From Paenibacillus silagei (GTDB lineage: Bacteria > Bacillota > Bacilli > Paenibacillales > Paenibacillaceae): a stretch of 64,000 bases of DNA. The stretch is from contig NZ_JAGGLV010000015.1 in assembly GCF_017874735.1 (NCBI RefSeq), forward strand, positions 62,001 through 126,000, in the 5' to 3' direction. The notes under the pieces were generated by a model. It made no database searches, was not told the DNA's origin, and saw only the letters and a list, made by a program, of their open reading frames with translations. Position numbers and translations under genes: made by a program. The first letter of the stretch is position 1; every line of letters starts with the position of its first letter. Below are positions 27,352 through 35,456 of the stretch, one piece after another.

Positions 27352-28458
27352 TTAAAAAAAGTCAGTGACTTTTAGATTTGCGAGCGGATGTTGATTGATC
27401 ACTTTAACGAGTGTATCGTCAAACAATTTAAGATAAACCTCGGTTGAACTCAACCATTTGTGCCTAAGCAATTGCTGAATCGTGTATGGATCTACACCAG
27501 ATTCTAACAAATACAGCGCAAAAGAATGACGAAGAGAGTGAACAGATAGCTGATAAACCCTTTTGTCATCATCACTAATTGTAGACGCTTCTTCTATGAG
27601 GTTAGCTAACATTTTTTGAATTGTACTATCATGAAGAGGGGATATTCCCTTATTGTCGGAGAAGACGTATAGTTCAGAATAGTTGGGTAAATCCCTTATA
27701 GCACCATACCTGAATTTCACAAACTGGTTGAGTAGTTCCAGTGAAAATTCTGTGATTTTTGATGGAGTCTTATACTCCTTTTCACCCTTTGAACGTACAT
27801 AAATCTCTTGTGTTTGAGGTTTAATATCTCCAACTTGGAGAGTTCGCAATTCACTGAGACGAATTCCTGTCCCAAGGAAAGTCCATAGGATGACAAAATT
27901 ACGGAAAGATTCTCGACCTAATCTTGCAAGCATAATTAACTCATCAATTTGTTCTTTGGTAAAGGCACGGGGGAGACGTCGTTTATCGACAGTTACTTTT
28001 AATACACGTTTTAGCTTATTAATATTTTCTTCATAAAAATGGTCAAGAACGGTTCTTAAAAAGTTTCTTAGAAATGCAGCCTTTTTACTTCGTGTGTTTT
28101 TATTTTTAACTGGTGCTAAATAACTGCCTAAAAATGGAGAGGTACAAACCGATTTGAAATCAGGCTCCTGAAAATGCTTGTTACAAAATTTGATGAACAT
28201 ACCCATTTCATAGCGGTAGGCTTCTTTCGATGATTTTGCAAGTTCTGTATATGAATCACTAGAAAAATAATATTCAACAGCTTCTTGAAGTAACACATGC
28301 TCTGCCGGCTTGCTGGTAGTTGTGTTTTTTGGAACCCAGTCCATTTGATTTAATACCTGCAGGAATTTATCGGGACCAAAGGCTTCAGCCATTTCTTTAA
28401 TCTTATCTCCTAAGGAAAGATCCATTTCAAATTCCATGTCGTAAATAGGCATAATCAT
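27352..28458 (-). CDS. Tyrosine recombinase (second gene of a trio)
   Basis: A 368-residue tyrosine recombinase. The catalytic residues are visible: FLGTGIRLSELRTL (Arg), SVHSLRHSFALYLL (HxxR), LLRHKWLSST (His) and VYLKLF (Tyr). Its size is close to that of Tn554 TnpA. The ATG (28458) overlaps the end of the 508-residue recombinase gene by four bases, so translation is coupled. The N-terminal 100 residues form the core-binding domain. It belongs with the genes on either side to one mobile module; target site unknown. Confidence 0.85.
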   Translation of the reverse strand: MIMPIYDMEFEMDLSLGDKIKEMAEAFGPDKFLQVLNQMDWVPKNTTTSKPAEHVLLQEAVEYYFSSDSYTELAKSSKEAYRYEMGMFIKFCNKHFQEPDFKSVCTSPFLGSYLAPVKNKNTRSKKAAFLRNFLRTVLDHFYEENINKLKRVLKVTVDKRRLPRAFTKEQIDELIMLARLGRESFRNFVILWTFLGTGIRLSELRTLQVGDIKPQTQEIYVRSKGEKEYKTPSKITEFSLELLNQFVKFRYGAIRDLPNYSELYVFSDNKGISPLHDSTIQKMLANLIEEASTISDDDKRVYQLSVHSLRHSFALYLLESGVDPYTIQQLLRHKWLSSTEVYLKLFDDTLVKVINQHPLANLKVTDFF

Positions 28459-29981
28459 TTACCTCCCTGAGGTGAATAGTCAAGCTTATTAATTTGTTGC
28501 GAGAGCCAATTCGTTCGTTGATTGAGATGAGTATACAAACTTACTGTATCCATCTTTACCACCCGGGATAGTTCTTTTAGTATTTGAGGAGGGGGGTTCT
28601 TTCCCGCTAGATTCGTTACGAAGCAATGACGGAATAAATGTAATGCGCCAGGGAAATTCCATCCAGCAACGTGACTATATAATTTGTAGTTCTCTTTGAG
28701 CTGACTTACAATCTTAACCGGATCATCACCAAATAAGTATTTTTTCGTTAAAGGAAAACGTTGGAACAACTCTAAGTTGCGATAGAGTTTACCTGCTAAC
28801 GGTAGTATGTGGTATTTTCCTCCTTTACTTTGAATCATAATTGTTTTAGTCTCCAAGTTGATGTCATTCCACGATACATGTGATACTTCCATTGAACGAA
28901 GGCCAAGTGTAACCATGAGTTGAAAAGCGACAGACTCCAAAAGTGGACTTTGGGAATACATATCAATGACATTAAAAAATTCAATGAGTTGTTCTTCAGT
29001 AGGCAGGTCTCGGTAATGATAGCGAGGTGCTTTTATCGATTTTAGTTTTCTTGCTGGATTTGGAAAACCAAACGATTTTTTTAGAAATACAAAAAAGTTC
29101 TTAACATCATAGATGCATTCACTAATAGTGATGGAACGATAATCTCCTTTTCGTTGTTTCATCAATAGGTAGGACCGAAATTCCTGTAGATGAATCTCTT
29201 TAATTGATAAGATAGGAATGTTGTGTAACTCATTCCCTGTGAAATCTTTCATATTGTTAACTAGCCAGGACAGCATACAATTGATGTGATTCTTGTATGT
29301 GTTTATGGTGTTTTTGGATTTTCCTTCTTTCGTTAATTGCTTTGTGTACAATTCCAACTTTGGATGAACCATTTTTTTGAGATTTTTTACTGGGGGAAAT
29401 AAAAGAACTTCTTTAGTATCGTATCCAGTAACCCCAGTAATGTAGGTAATCAAAGAATTTATGAGACGTTGCTTTGACTTTGTTGTTGCAAAGGATGTTG
29501 ACAAATACGACCATACTTCTTGATCTAGAAGGTGTTCATCCATAAGTTTATGGGCAGGTGTTTTTAGATGTCCAGAAAGGCGTTGAGTCAATTCTAGAAT
29601 TAGTAAATATTCATCTCTGTAAAAATAAAAAGCGTCCCTTGCCTTCTTACTATATAGATATTTTTTTAGAAAAGTTGTTGGGATATCGGTGAGCACGTTA
29701 TTATCCAAGATCCATTGATTAATACCTTGTCGCCCGATATATGTACTTACAGGTGCTTCTGTTTGCTGAAGGGTATTCGCATAGAGCATGTTCTCAATCC
29801 TCACTCGGGTTACTTTTTTAATATCATGATCGTCACTGGAGTGGTAAAACATACCTTCATTTAAAAGAATCTTTTCGTCGAAAGAAGCATTCTGACGAAA
29901 AGATTCTTTTGTTCTTTCAGGTTCCATATTGTTTTGTTGGTCTGAATTTTGTGGATCATCTTGTTTGAAATACTCATCCAT
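28455..29981 (-). CDS. Large tyrosine recombinase (first gene of a trio)
   Basis: A 508-residue protein with a long N-terminal extension (about 200 residues, hydrophilic) before a phage-integrase-type core. VTLGLRSMEVSHV gives the first Arg, LHLFRHCFVTNLAG the HxxR box, and VSLYTHL the Tyr. The second His/Trp, normally found in a G-H motif about 25 residues before the Tyr region, is replaced: the matching segment reads ELSRVVKMDTVSLY. That change may alter activity or mark it as an accessory subunit. Four-base overlap with the next gene. Confidence 0.8.
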   Translation of the reverse strand: MDEYFKQDDPQNSDQQNNMEPERTKESFRQNASFDEKILLNEGMFYHSSDDHDIKKVTRVRIENMLYANTLQQTEAPVSTYIGRQGINQWILDNNVLTDIPTTFLKKYLYSKKARDAFYFYRDEYLLILELTQRLSGHLKTPAHKLMDEHLLDQEVWSYLSTSFATTKSKQRLINSLITYITGVTGYDTKEVLLFPPVKNLKKMVHPKLELYTKQLTKEGKSKNTINTYKNHINCMLSWLVNNMKDFTGNELHNIPILSIKEIHLQEFRSYLLMKQRKGDYRSITISECIYDVKNFFVFLKKSFGFPNPARKLKSIKAPRYHYRDLPTEEQLIEFFNVIDMYSQSPLLESVAFQLMVTLGLRSMEVSHVSWNDINLETKTIMIQSKGGKYHILPLAGKLYRNLELFQRFPLTKKYLFGDDPVKIVSQLKENYKLYSHVAGWNFPGALHLFRHCFVTNLAGKNPPPQILKELSRVVKMDTVSLYTHLNQRTNWLSQQINKLDYSPQGGK

Positions 29982-30104
29982 TTTAAAATCCCCTCTTAAA
30001 GTAGTTTGTTGATATCAGTATTTGCTTAATAAGAGGGATATTGAAAAATCTCAGTCCGAATGAGAAAAGTCACCTATCCTAAGGAGAGGTGACGACAATT
30101 TTAA

Positions 30105-30956
30105 TTATGATTTTGTGTATAAGAAGGCTGTTTTATATCGGTATTCAGCTAATTCTTTTTTTATTCTATTGTACTGTGATTCCATTCCAGGCTTTTGAGT
30201 CATAATCCATAAAGCTGTATGCTGTGGGCGAAAAGGGATATAGGTTCCTACAACGTCATTTGCTTCCGGAAAAACGCTCAAGATTTTCTTTAGAGTTTGT
30301 TTATCTAATAAAAGCTCTGAAGTGAGATGGAATTCGAAATAATCCATTTCCGGAAATGTAGTAACCCAACGTCCAGTAACCGGAGTGAGCTCTTGTCGGA
30401 AGAGCTTTTGGGGATCGGTAATAACATAACCGGTGATACTTTTTACGTTGGATTTTTCATTTCCTAATGTCTTGAAGTTGATCCTTTTAGCAACCCCGTG
30501 ATAATAATACTCTGAAAAAGAAGAGTAAGATAACTCATCGGGGGTATTTTTATTTAGCATCTGCCAAGGGTGCCCGAAAAGCATGCCAATTTGAAAGGCT
30601 CTTGTAAGATCGGGAATCCCTGTTTTACTGAAAAGTTGGTTAGCTGAGCCAGAAGAATAGCTAAGTGCATCCATAAGGTGGCTTTCATTTAAATTAAATA
30701 GTTTTTTGCATAAAATCCGTCTTAGATGGTAGTCCGATTTTAACATTAACTGCTCCCATAATGATTTGTTGCTCTGAATCATTAGTACATCTTGATGGTT
30801 TAATTTTGTTAATATGCTTCTTAAATTATTTTTGATTGTATCTTTTTCTTTATTAGTAACAGCCAGTAAATATTGAGATGCTTTTTTAATTGGTTCACTT
30901 CGATATTTACTATGATAACTTCGATTCTTACGATAACTAACCAAATTCATCACCAT
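30105..30956 (-). CDS. Unknown protein at the head of the recombinase trio
   Basis: A 283-residue protein with no family that I recognise. It is basic at the N-terminus (NLVSYRKNRSYHSKYRSE), helical through about residue 110, then mixed strands with aromatic-rich segments (RWVTTFPEMDYFEFHLTSE, PFRPQHTALWIMTQK). There is no signal peptide or membrane span. It is transcribed toward the recombinase genes with a 123-bp gap, has the same AT-rich composition and probably belongs to the same mobile element, perhaps as a regulator or target-binding factor. Palindromes with CTCAGT arms lie just upstream of its start. Confidence 0.55.
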   Translation of the reverse strand: MVMNLVSYRKNRSYHSKYRSEPIKKASQYLLAVTNKEKDTIKNNLRSILTKLNHQDVLMIQSNKSLWEQLMLKSDYHLRRILCKKLFNLNESHLMDALSYSSGSANQLFSKTGIPDLTRAFQIGMLFGHPWQMLNKNTPDELSYSSFSEYYYHGVAKRINFKTLGNEKSNVKSITGYVITDPQKLFRQELTPVTGRWVTTFPEMDYFEFHLTSELLLDKQTLKKILSVFPEANDVVGTYIPFRPQHTALWIMTQKPGMESQYNRIKKELAEYRYKTAFLYTKS

Positions 30957-31014
30957 CCAAACTAATTACCATTGATAAAAATCATACATCAGATAAAAGA
31001 GTGGGTTGATTTTC

Positions 31015-31092
31015 CTCAGTCAAACTGAGTAATTTGGTTGAAAATACTAAGTATTTATTTATTAATCTTTTAATACCCTCACTTTAACTGAG
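31015..31092. repeat. Imperfect palindromes with CTCAGT/ACTGAG arms
   Basis: CTCAGT-caa-ACTGAG lies at 31015-31029 and CTCA-cttta-ACTGAG-like sequence at 31078-31092. A related CTCAGTccgaATGAG lies at about 30051. They flank the unknown gene at the head of the recombinase operon. They could be recombinase or regulator binding sites; RIT elements are known for imperfect palindromes at their ends. Confidence 0.4.
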
Positions 31093-31309
31093 AATTTTTA
31101 ATGAAGAAATTGAGATGGGTATACTAACTTGTGTAAAGTCTCTAATAGACATTTGGATTGGTGATTTGATAAATTTACTCATCAAAAAACACTATGAGTA
31201 GATACTCTCAAAGTGTAGTTTACTAAAGATGATTAATAAAATGCTCGGATAAGAACATTTGCTTATACGTAATAAAATTTACGAATTTTAGACATGCCTA
31301 AATAAACAT

Positions 31310-31400
31310 GTCATTTTACCGCATTTGGGATGCGTAATTACAGCGGGAACTGTCTTGGCCTGTGAGGAACAGGCGCGGACAAGAGGAATGTCCACAATAT
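31310..31400. other. Structured GC-richer island in AT-rich intergenic DNA
   Basis: Several hairpins follow one another: GCAT-ttggg-ATGC, CCTGT-gagga-ACAGG enclosed by imperfect TGTC/GACA arms, then GGAC-aagaggaat-GTCC. The block is clearly richer in G and C than its surroundings. It may be a structured RNA, a folded recombination site, or part of the leader of the small HTH gene at 31455. There is no coding frame. Confidence 0.35.
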
Positions 31401-31454
31401 TCAAACATCATTCTAACAGAAAAATTAATTTGCTTAAAGGAAGTGTGATATTAC

Positions 31455-31628
31455 GTGAATAAAACTTTTACTGTTAATGAGATTGCTGAGTACTTGAATG
31501 TCTCAACTGATAGTATTTATACCATGGTAAGAGAGAAACAAATTCCTCATGTGAGAATACGGAGGAGAATAATTTTTATTGACGAGATTGTAGAACAGTG
31601 GCTTAAGGATCAGTGTAATTCAAGGTAA
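31455..31628 (+). CDS. Excisionase-type helix-turn-helix protein
   Basis: A 57-residue protein starting at GTG 31455, with AAAGGAAG about 12 bases upstream. The sequence is a MerR/excisionase-like winged HTH: TVNEIAEYLNVSTDSIYTMV, then IPHVRIRRRIIFID and EIVEQWLKDQ. Such proteins bend DNA as excisionase (Xis) factors or act as small regulators of mobile elements. It stands alone with its own terminator, on the opposite strand from the recombinases and from the integrase at 33568. It could serve either as directionality factor. Confidence 0.75.
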   Translation: MNKTFTVNEIAEYLNVSTDSIYTMVREKQIPHVRIRRRIIFIDEIVEQWLKDQCNSR

Positions 31629-31647
31629 TAAACATAATCCACTAAAG

Positions 31648-31690
31648 TACAAAGAGCTTTCCTAAAATTAGGAGAGCTCTTTGTATTTTG
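31648..31690 (+). terminator. Rho-independent terminator
   Basis: TACAAAGAGCTTTCCT and AGGAGAGCTCTTTGTA form a long stem around a six-base loop, followed by TTTTG. It ends the small HTH gene. Confidence 0.85.
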
Positions 31691-32153
31691 TAGTTAGACA
31701 GTTATTAACCCGCTTTAAAGATTTTTTAATAAGAAGCTAAGAGTGTGCTTAAAAGGGCAGGATTAATAATTATAAGATGGAGAAAATATTATAATAGGAG
31801 CTGTATTTTTGAATAAAGGGTATTGTTAATTAATGGATTATGATGATGTATAAGCTACATCCACAATTACTCAACATTTATGAGAAAAATGAGCGATACT
31901 TAGGATCCTAATATAAGAAGCAAATGTTTATGTTTGCTGAAGATAAAGTTTAAAGGATTTTTGTCTTGAATCAGTTGTTGAAGATTCATGAGAACACTCG
32001 ATAAGATATTTTTTTCAAGATGTACCAATTGATACTCAAACGGGCATATAACCACTAAAATAAAGTATGCTTAAGTTTCAATAATCAGCACACCATTTAA
32101 CGTTAAGAGATTTATTAAATTAACGAACTTTAAAAAATAATGGAGGGGATAAG
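31691..32153. other. AT-rich intergenic stretch
   Basis: No gene is supported. A short frame of 22 codons starting with three Met codons (near 31840) has no ribosome site. No terminal repeats or tRNA-like structure are visible. Confidence 0.4.
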
Positions 32154-32333
32154 ATGTTGTTTGAAATTACTGAGGAGATGAAACAGAAGATAAGGGAATG
32201 GGATTCATGTAAGCCTATTGATGTAACAGGAGCGAAATTCTCTTATGTGTTCACTCCAACTAGCCTGGGTTTGGTTATTGATGTGCAATGTGACATCTGT
32301 AAAAGAGAATTGAATTTGACGGAAGATTGGTGA
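32154..32333 (+). CDS. Small conserved protein with CxxC
   Basis: A 59-residue protein with a strong site (TGGAGGGG) six bases before ATG 32154. The sequence has an N-terminal helix (EITEEMKQKIREWDSC), a strand-rich centre (FSYVFTPTSLGLVIDV) and a CDIC pair near residue 48 that may bind metal. I recall similar short proteins as uncharacterised in Bacillus and Paenibacillus. It has its own terminator. It is isolated in the island, so no pathway can be suggested. Confidence 0.6.
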   Translation: MLFEITEEMKQKIREWDSCKPIDVTGAKFSYVFTPTSLGLVIDVQCDICKRELNLTEDW

Positions 32334-32368
32334 TTATAAATAAAATGGTTGTCATTAAAATCAAAAAA

Positions 32369-32409
32369 GCACCAAGTGTCGTTTGTACATTCGATACTTG
32401 GTGTTTTTT
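32369..32409 (+). terminator. Rho-independent terminator
   Basis: ACCAAGTGTCG and CGATACTTGGT arms around a ten-base loop, followed by GTTTTTT. It ends the small gene at 32154. Confidence 0.85.
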
Positions 32410-32517
32410 GTTTGTTGAATAAATCAGTTTATAATCGTTATTTACTAGCTTGGTTCCAATAAATCTTCTATATAATGCTACATAGAAACTAGACAGCTAA
32501 AAAGGAGATCCTTAGTT

Positions 32518-33003
32518 GTGCCGACACCGAGAAGAACGTTTACACCGGAAGAAAAAGCACGGATCGTGCTGGATATTCTAAAAGAAGAAAAATCCGTATC
32601 TCAGATCGCTTCCGAAGCAGGGATTCATGCCAATGTCCTGAATAGCTGGAAAAATGAAGCCACTCAGAACCTGTCTCAATTGTTTGTGGGTGACCGAAAG
32701 GGCATCACAAAAACGAAAAAAAGAATGCGAACAGCAGATCGAAGAACTCTACGCCGAGGTGGGCAAGCTCACCTACTCAATTATCGTGGCTCAAAAAAAT
32801 CTGGCCGCTAATCTCCCCCGGGACGAGCGTCTGCACCTCCTCGAATGGGACACTCCTGGCCTGGCGATTCAGGTCCAGGCGGATCTGCTCAGCCTCAATC
32901 GCTCTAGCCAGTATTACCAACCGGTCCCTCCCTCCTCGGAGGAAATTCGCCTCAAGCATCGGATCGACGAGCTCTACACGAAGCATATCTTCCTGGGCTG
33001 AGA
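32518..33003 (+). pseudogene. IS3-family (IS150-like) transposase remnant
   Basis: The OrfA-like frame starts at GTG 32518 after AAGGAGAT and encodes a transposase_8 HTH: RRTFTPEEKARIVLDILKEE, then SQIASEAGIHANVLNSW. Near 32700 the coding continues in another frame (KKECEQQIEELYAEVGKLT) and into the start of OrfB (LLSLNRSSQYYQPVPPSSEE, LKHRIDELYTKH), which ends at 33001. The DDE catalytic domain is missing, so the element cannot move by itself. The frame change sits where IS3 elements use programmed frameshifting, but the truncation makes it inactive anyway. Confidence 0.8.
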
Positions 33004-33242
33004 TTTTATATCAACGAGTACAGTAGTCCCCGTGAGACACGGCAGGGGGGCAACATTACATCCATTTGCATAATCACTACTTGCCTCATCAATCTCAGCA
33101 GAACTTTACACCCGCAGCAGTGTATAACCGTCAGGCTTTGCTCTTATCCACAACTGATTAATGGAGGGAACTTCGTTCCCCTCCCGCGCCTTCGCTTGGG
33201 CTTTGCCCCAACTGTTCTCCGGGTGGCCTACGGACTTTGTAG

Positions 33243-33443
33243 TTATTTTCACACCTTAAAGATATCAAACTCTCTATCTTGACATCATGTAGCACCATAG
33301 ACGAGCATAGGAATAAAATAGAAGGTCCTTTTTTCTTAACTAAAGAAAACTTCGAAATTTTCAAAAATATATCTTATTCTAAGATTGAGCGGCCACCGAT
33401 AATAGTAACTAAGAATGGAAAACTTTATTCTCTATTAGTCTAG
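33243..33443 (+). pseudogene. 3' fragment of an unknown gene
   Basis: An open frame of 66 codons with coding character (KIEGPFFLTKENFEIFKNI, then KIERPPIIVTKNGKLYSLL) ends at TAG 33441 and is followed by a good terminator. There is no start codon with a ribosome site, and an in-frame stop precedes it. It looks like the C-terminal end of a protein whose front was removed by the IS insertion to its left. I do not recognise the family. Bases 33004-33240 hold only noncoding GC-richer debris, perhaps the end of the IS. Confidence 0.4.
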
Positions 33444-33472
33444 CTGAATAACATTCTTTTTTTGATTGTAAT

Positions 33473-33515
33473 AAAAAAGAGGGAGGACTCCTTATCTAGG
33501 ATCCCTCTTTTTTAT
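33473..33515. terminator. Rho-independent terminator, bidirectional
   Basis: AAAAAAGAGGGA and TCCCTCTTTTTT arms enclose a loop of about 17 bases. T runs on both strands let it serve the truncated gene on the left and the integrase gene on the right. Confidence 0.85.
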
Positions 33516-33567
33516 GTTACCTTTAACTAAAGTAGTAGTTTATACGTGCTGTTGCATGGAAGTTAGA

Positions 33568-34734
33568 TTATTTAATGTTTGGATTTAGTTTATTAAATTT
33601 ATTCGCAGTCTCACGACTCAAGAATTTTGAAACATGAGTATAAAGATCTGCAGTAACCTGTTGTTTGGAATGCCCTAAACGCTCTTGAATTGCTTTTAAA
33701 GACACGTCATTTTCTAATAAGATTGTCGCACAACTGTGTCTTAAATCATGAAAACGCACATACTTAAATTCATGCTTCTCTACGAAGTTTTTCCACCATT
33801 TACTTGGTTGTGTGTGATAAATAGGTTTTCCGAAGCCGGCATGAAATACGTAATTCTTATCCCCACCAAGCCACTTTTCTCCCAAAGCAATACGTTCTTT
33901 ATCACAGCGCTCCTTATAAATTTTGAGTTCTTCCATATACCAAACTGGCATATCAACAGTTCTTATGGAGTCATCTGTCTTTGGTAATTTAATAATTGCC
34001 TGACTTTTTATTGTCAGCGAGATGCTTTTACTAATTTTAATAGTATGGTTTTCAAAATCTACTTCCGACCATTCGAGCGCTAGTAACTCCCCACGTCTAA
34101 ATCCTCCGAGAATAGCACAGATGCAGAATAGTCTCCACATAATAGGTGCTTTATAAAGTAAGGTTATTACTTCTGCAGCCTCCTGCTCATCATAAAACTT
34201 TAATTTTTGTTGTGTAACCTTTGGTTTTTTGATGGATGCCATAGGACTTTGAGTCAGAATACTCCAATCCTTAGCACGGCTGAAAACATTCTTCATGACT
34301 CGATAAATGTACTCGATTGTTCCACTTGATAATGTTCCATTCGAATTGTCTTTTCTTGCACCAGGCTTACGAAGATCCTCCAGTAAGCTCAAAATGTGCA
34401 TTGGTTTAATTTCATCGAGTTTGAGATGGCCAAGTGCAGGTAAAATGTGATTTTCTAAGTGAAAGTTATACGTTTTCAACGTTAAAGGGGAAAGCTCAGT
34501 CTGTGCATATTTGGTTTTCCACTCTACAACGAATTCAGGCAAGTACATTTTTGCAGGGGTTCTGTACATACCGCTTTCTACAAAAACAATGAAACGAGCA
34601 AGTTCAGCTTCGGCTTCTTTCTTTGTTCGAGATTTTATAGTTTTAGTTTTTTTAATCCTTTTACCTTTAGCGTTGTATCCTGCTTCGACTACAAGCAGGT
34701 AAGAATTAGGTCCGCGTTTTTGTATGCTTGCCAT
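33568..34734 (-). CDS. int: Phage-type tyrosine integrase
   Basis: A 388-residue integrase of the Tn916/lambda-Int type. The start is 34734 because AAGGATGG lies about seven bases upstream. An AP2-like arm-binding domain (ASIQKRGPNSYLLVVEAGY) is followed by a SAM-like core-binding domain (about 65-160) and the catalytic domain with GGFRRGELLALEW (Arg), RFHDLRHSCATILL (HxxR), ERLGHSKQQVTADLY (His, Tyr). All active-site residues are intact. It lies about 200 bp from a 55-bp tRNA-Leu fragment, the expected attachment site, and is transcribed away from it. It likely brought in the island to its left. Confidence 0.9.
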   Translation of the reverse strand: MASIQKRGPNSYLLVVEAGYNAKGKRIKKTKTIKSRTKKEAEAELARFIVFVESGMYRTPAKMYLPEFVVEWKTKYAQTELSPLTLKTYNFHLENHILPALGHLKLDEIKPMHILSLLEDLRKPGARKDNSNGTLSSGTIEYIYRVMKNVFSRAKDWSILTQSPMASIKKPKVTQQKLKFYDEQEAAEVITLLYKAPIMWRLFCICAILGGFRRGELLALEWSEVDFENHTIKISKSISLTIKSQAIIKLPKTDDSIRTVDMPVWYMEELKIYKERCDKERIALGEKWLGGDKNYVFHAGFGKPIYHTQPSKWWKNFVEKHEFKYVRFHDLRHSCATILLENDVSLKAIQERLGHSKQQVTADLYTHVSKFLSRETANKFNKLNPNIK

Positions 34735-34876
34735 TATTACACCATCCTTAGTATGTATCTTTCCTTTAATCATTCTTACCTTGGATGATGGGTTTTATAA
34801 TATTCATGTTGACGAATTGTTGACCAAATTCAACAAAAGCCATTATAATTAATCGAATTAGAACACATGAACAAAT

Positions 34877-34903
34877 ACAAAAAGCCCGCTACAACGGGCT
34901 TCG
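34877..34903 (-). terminator. Terminator-like hairpin near the att site
   Basis: AGCCCG and CGGGCT arms around a six-base loop. On the minus strand they are followed by TTTTTG. It could block transcription entering the island's integrase from the chromosome side. Confidence 0.55.
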
Positions 34904-34941
34904 TCATATTTAATTTGAATTGATCCAAACTAGCCCACTAC

Positions 34942-34996
34942 CTTGAGGGGGTAGTGGGTGTATACCCGTGGAGGTTCGAGTCCTCTCTACCGCATA
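34942..34996 (+). repeat. Attachment site: 55-bp copy of tRNA-Leu 3' end (putative attR)
   Basis: Bases 34942-34996 are identical to 45001-45055, which covers the anticodon loop to the 3' end of tRNA-Leu(GAG) and two bases beyond. The 5' half of a tRNA gene is absent here. A tRNA-style terminator follows at 35006. This is what remains to the right of an element that integrated into the 3' half of a tRNA-Leu gene. The restored gene would be at the island's left end, outside the window. Upstream bases create CCCACTAC...GTAGTGGG (34934-34958), an inverted repeat across the junction. Confidence 0.7.
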
Positions 34997-35005
34997 ATAG
35001 GAATG

Positions 35006-35044
35006 AGCAGAGACCTTTGGTTATCCAAGGGTCTTTGCTTTTTT
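35006..35044 (+). terminator. Terminator of the former tRNA gene
   Basis: AGCAGAGACCTTTGG and CCAAGGGTCTTTGCT form a stem with a TTAT loop followed by TTTTTT. Its placement ten bases after the tRNA 3' end matches the terminator after the intact tRNA at 45064. Confidence 0.8.
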
Positions 35045-35109
35045 GTGTTAGCTGCTGCGCCGGGGGAAGGGGGTCATGCCCCACAGCCAGTAACATTGAT
35101 TGAGGAATG

Positions 35110-35315
35110 ATGCAAGAAATGCAACAATACTGCTCCATAGAGGGCGGTCTATGCTGAAATCCTGCACAAAATACAACAAATCCAGCGCTAACTTGATCTA
35201 ACCACCGAAATTTGTGCAAATCATGCAACATTGTACTTCATTGAGTAATCGGTATAGATGAATCTTGCAAGAAGTGCAACAATTCTCTATACAAGCGGCC
35301 GGTGAGGGAAGGCAT
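35110..35315. repeat. Four degenerate 52-bp tandem repeats
   Basis: A motif close to TGCAAGAAATGCAACAA recurs at 35111, 35163, 35214 and 35265, a period of 51-52 bp. The first half of each unit is conserved and the second half varies, but three units end with a GAAAT/GAAT-like step. Similar TGCA-rich intergenic repeats occur in Paenibacillus as far as I recall. No cas genes are present and identity is too low for CRISPR. Confidence 0.55.
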
Positions 35316-35365
35316 CAGCATCATTCACCCGATAGGGTTAATTTGTATTTAGTTTTTTTGAAACT

Positions 35366-35416
35366 AAACAGTAGCGATACGCACATAACAATGTGTTATG
35401 TATCCCTACTGTTTTT
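35366..35416 (+). terminator. Terminator-like long hairpin upstream of the deacetylase gene
   Basis: AAACAGTAG...GATAC...ACATAACA pairs with TGTTATG...TATC...CTACTGTTT and is followed by a T-rich run. It lies 41 bp upstream of the gene at 35457, so it may be an attenuator or the end of an older transcript. Confidence 0.6.
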
Positions 35417-35456
35417 CTTTTATGATCACAAAAAACTAGTCGAGGTGGAGATCTTT

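Noticed and set aside
33004..33240. Remaining OrfB of the IS3 element
   Set aside because: No continuous frame or DDE motif could be read; only short frames with stops are present.
35110..35315. CRISPR array
   Set aside because: The period is regular but repeat identity is low, there are only four units and no cas genes are nearby.
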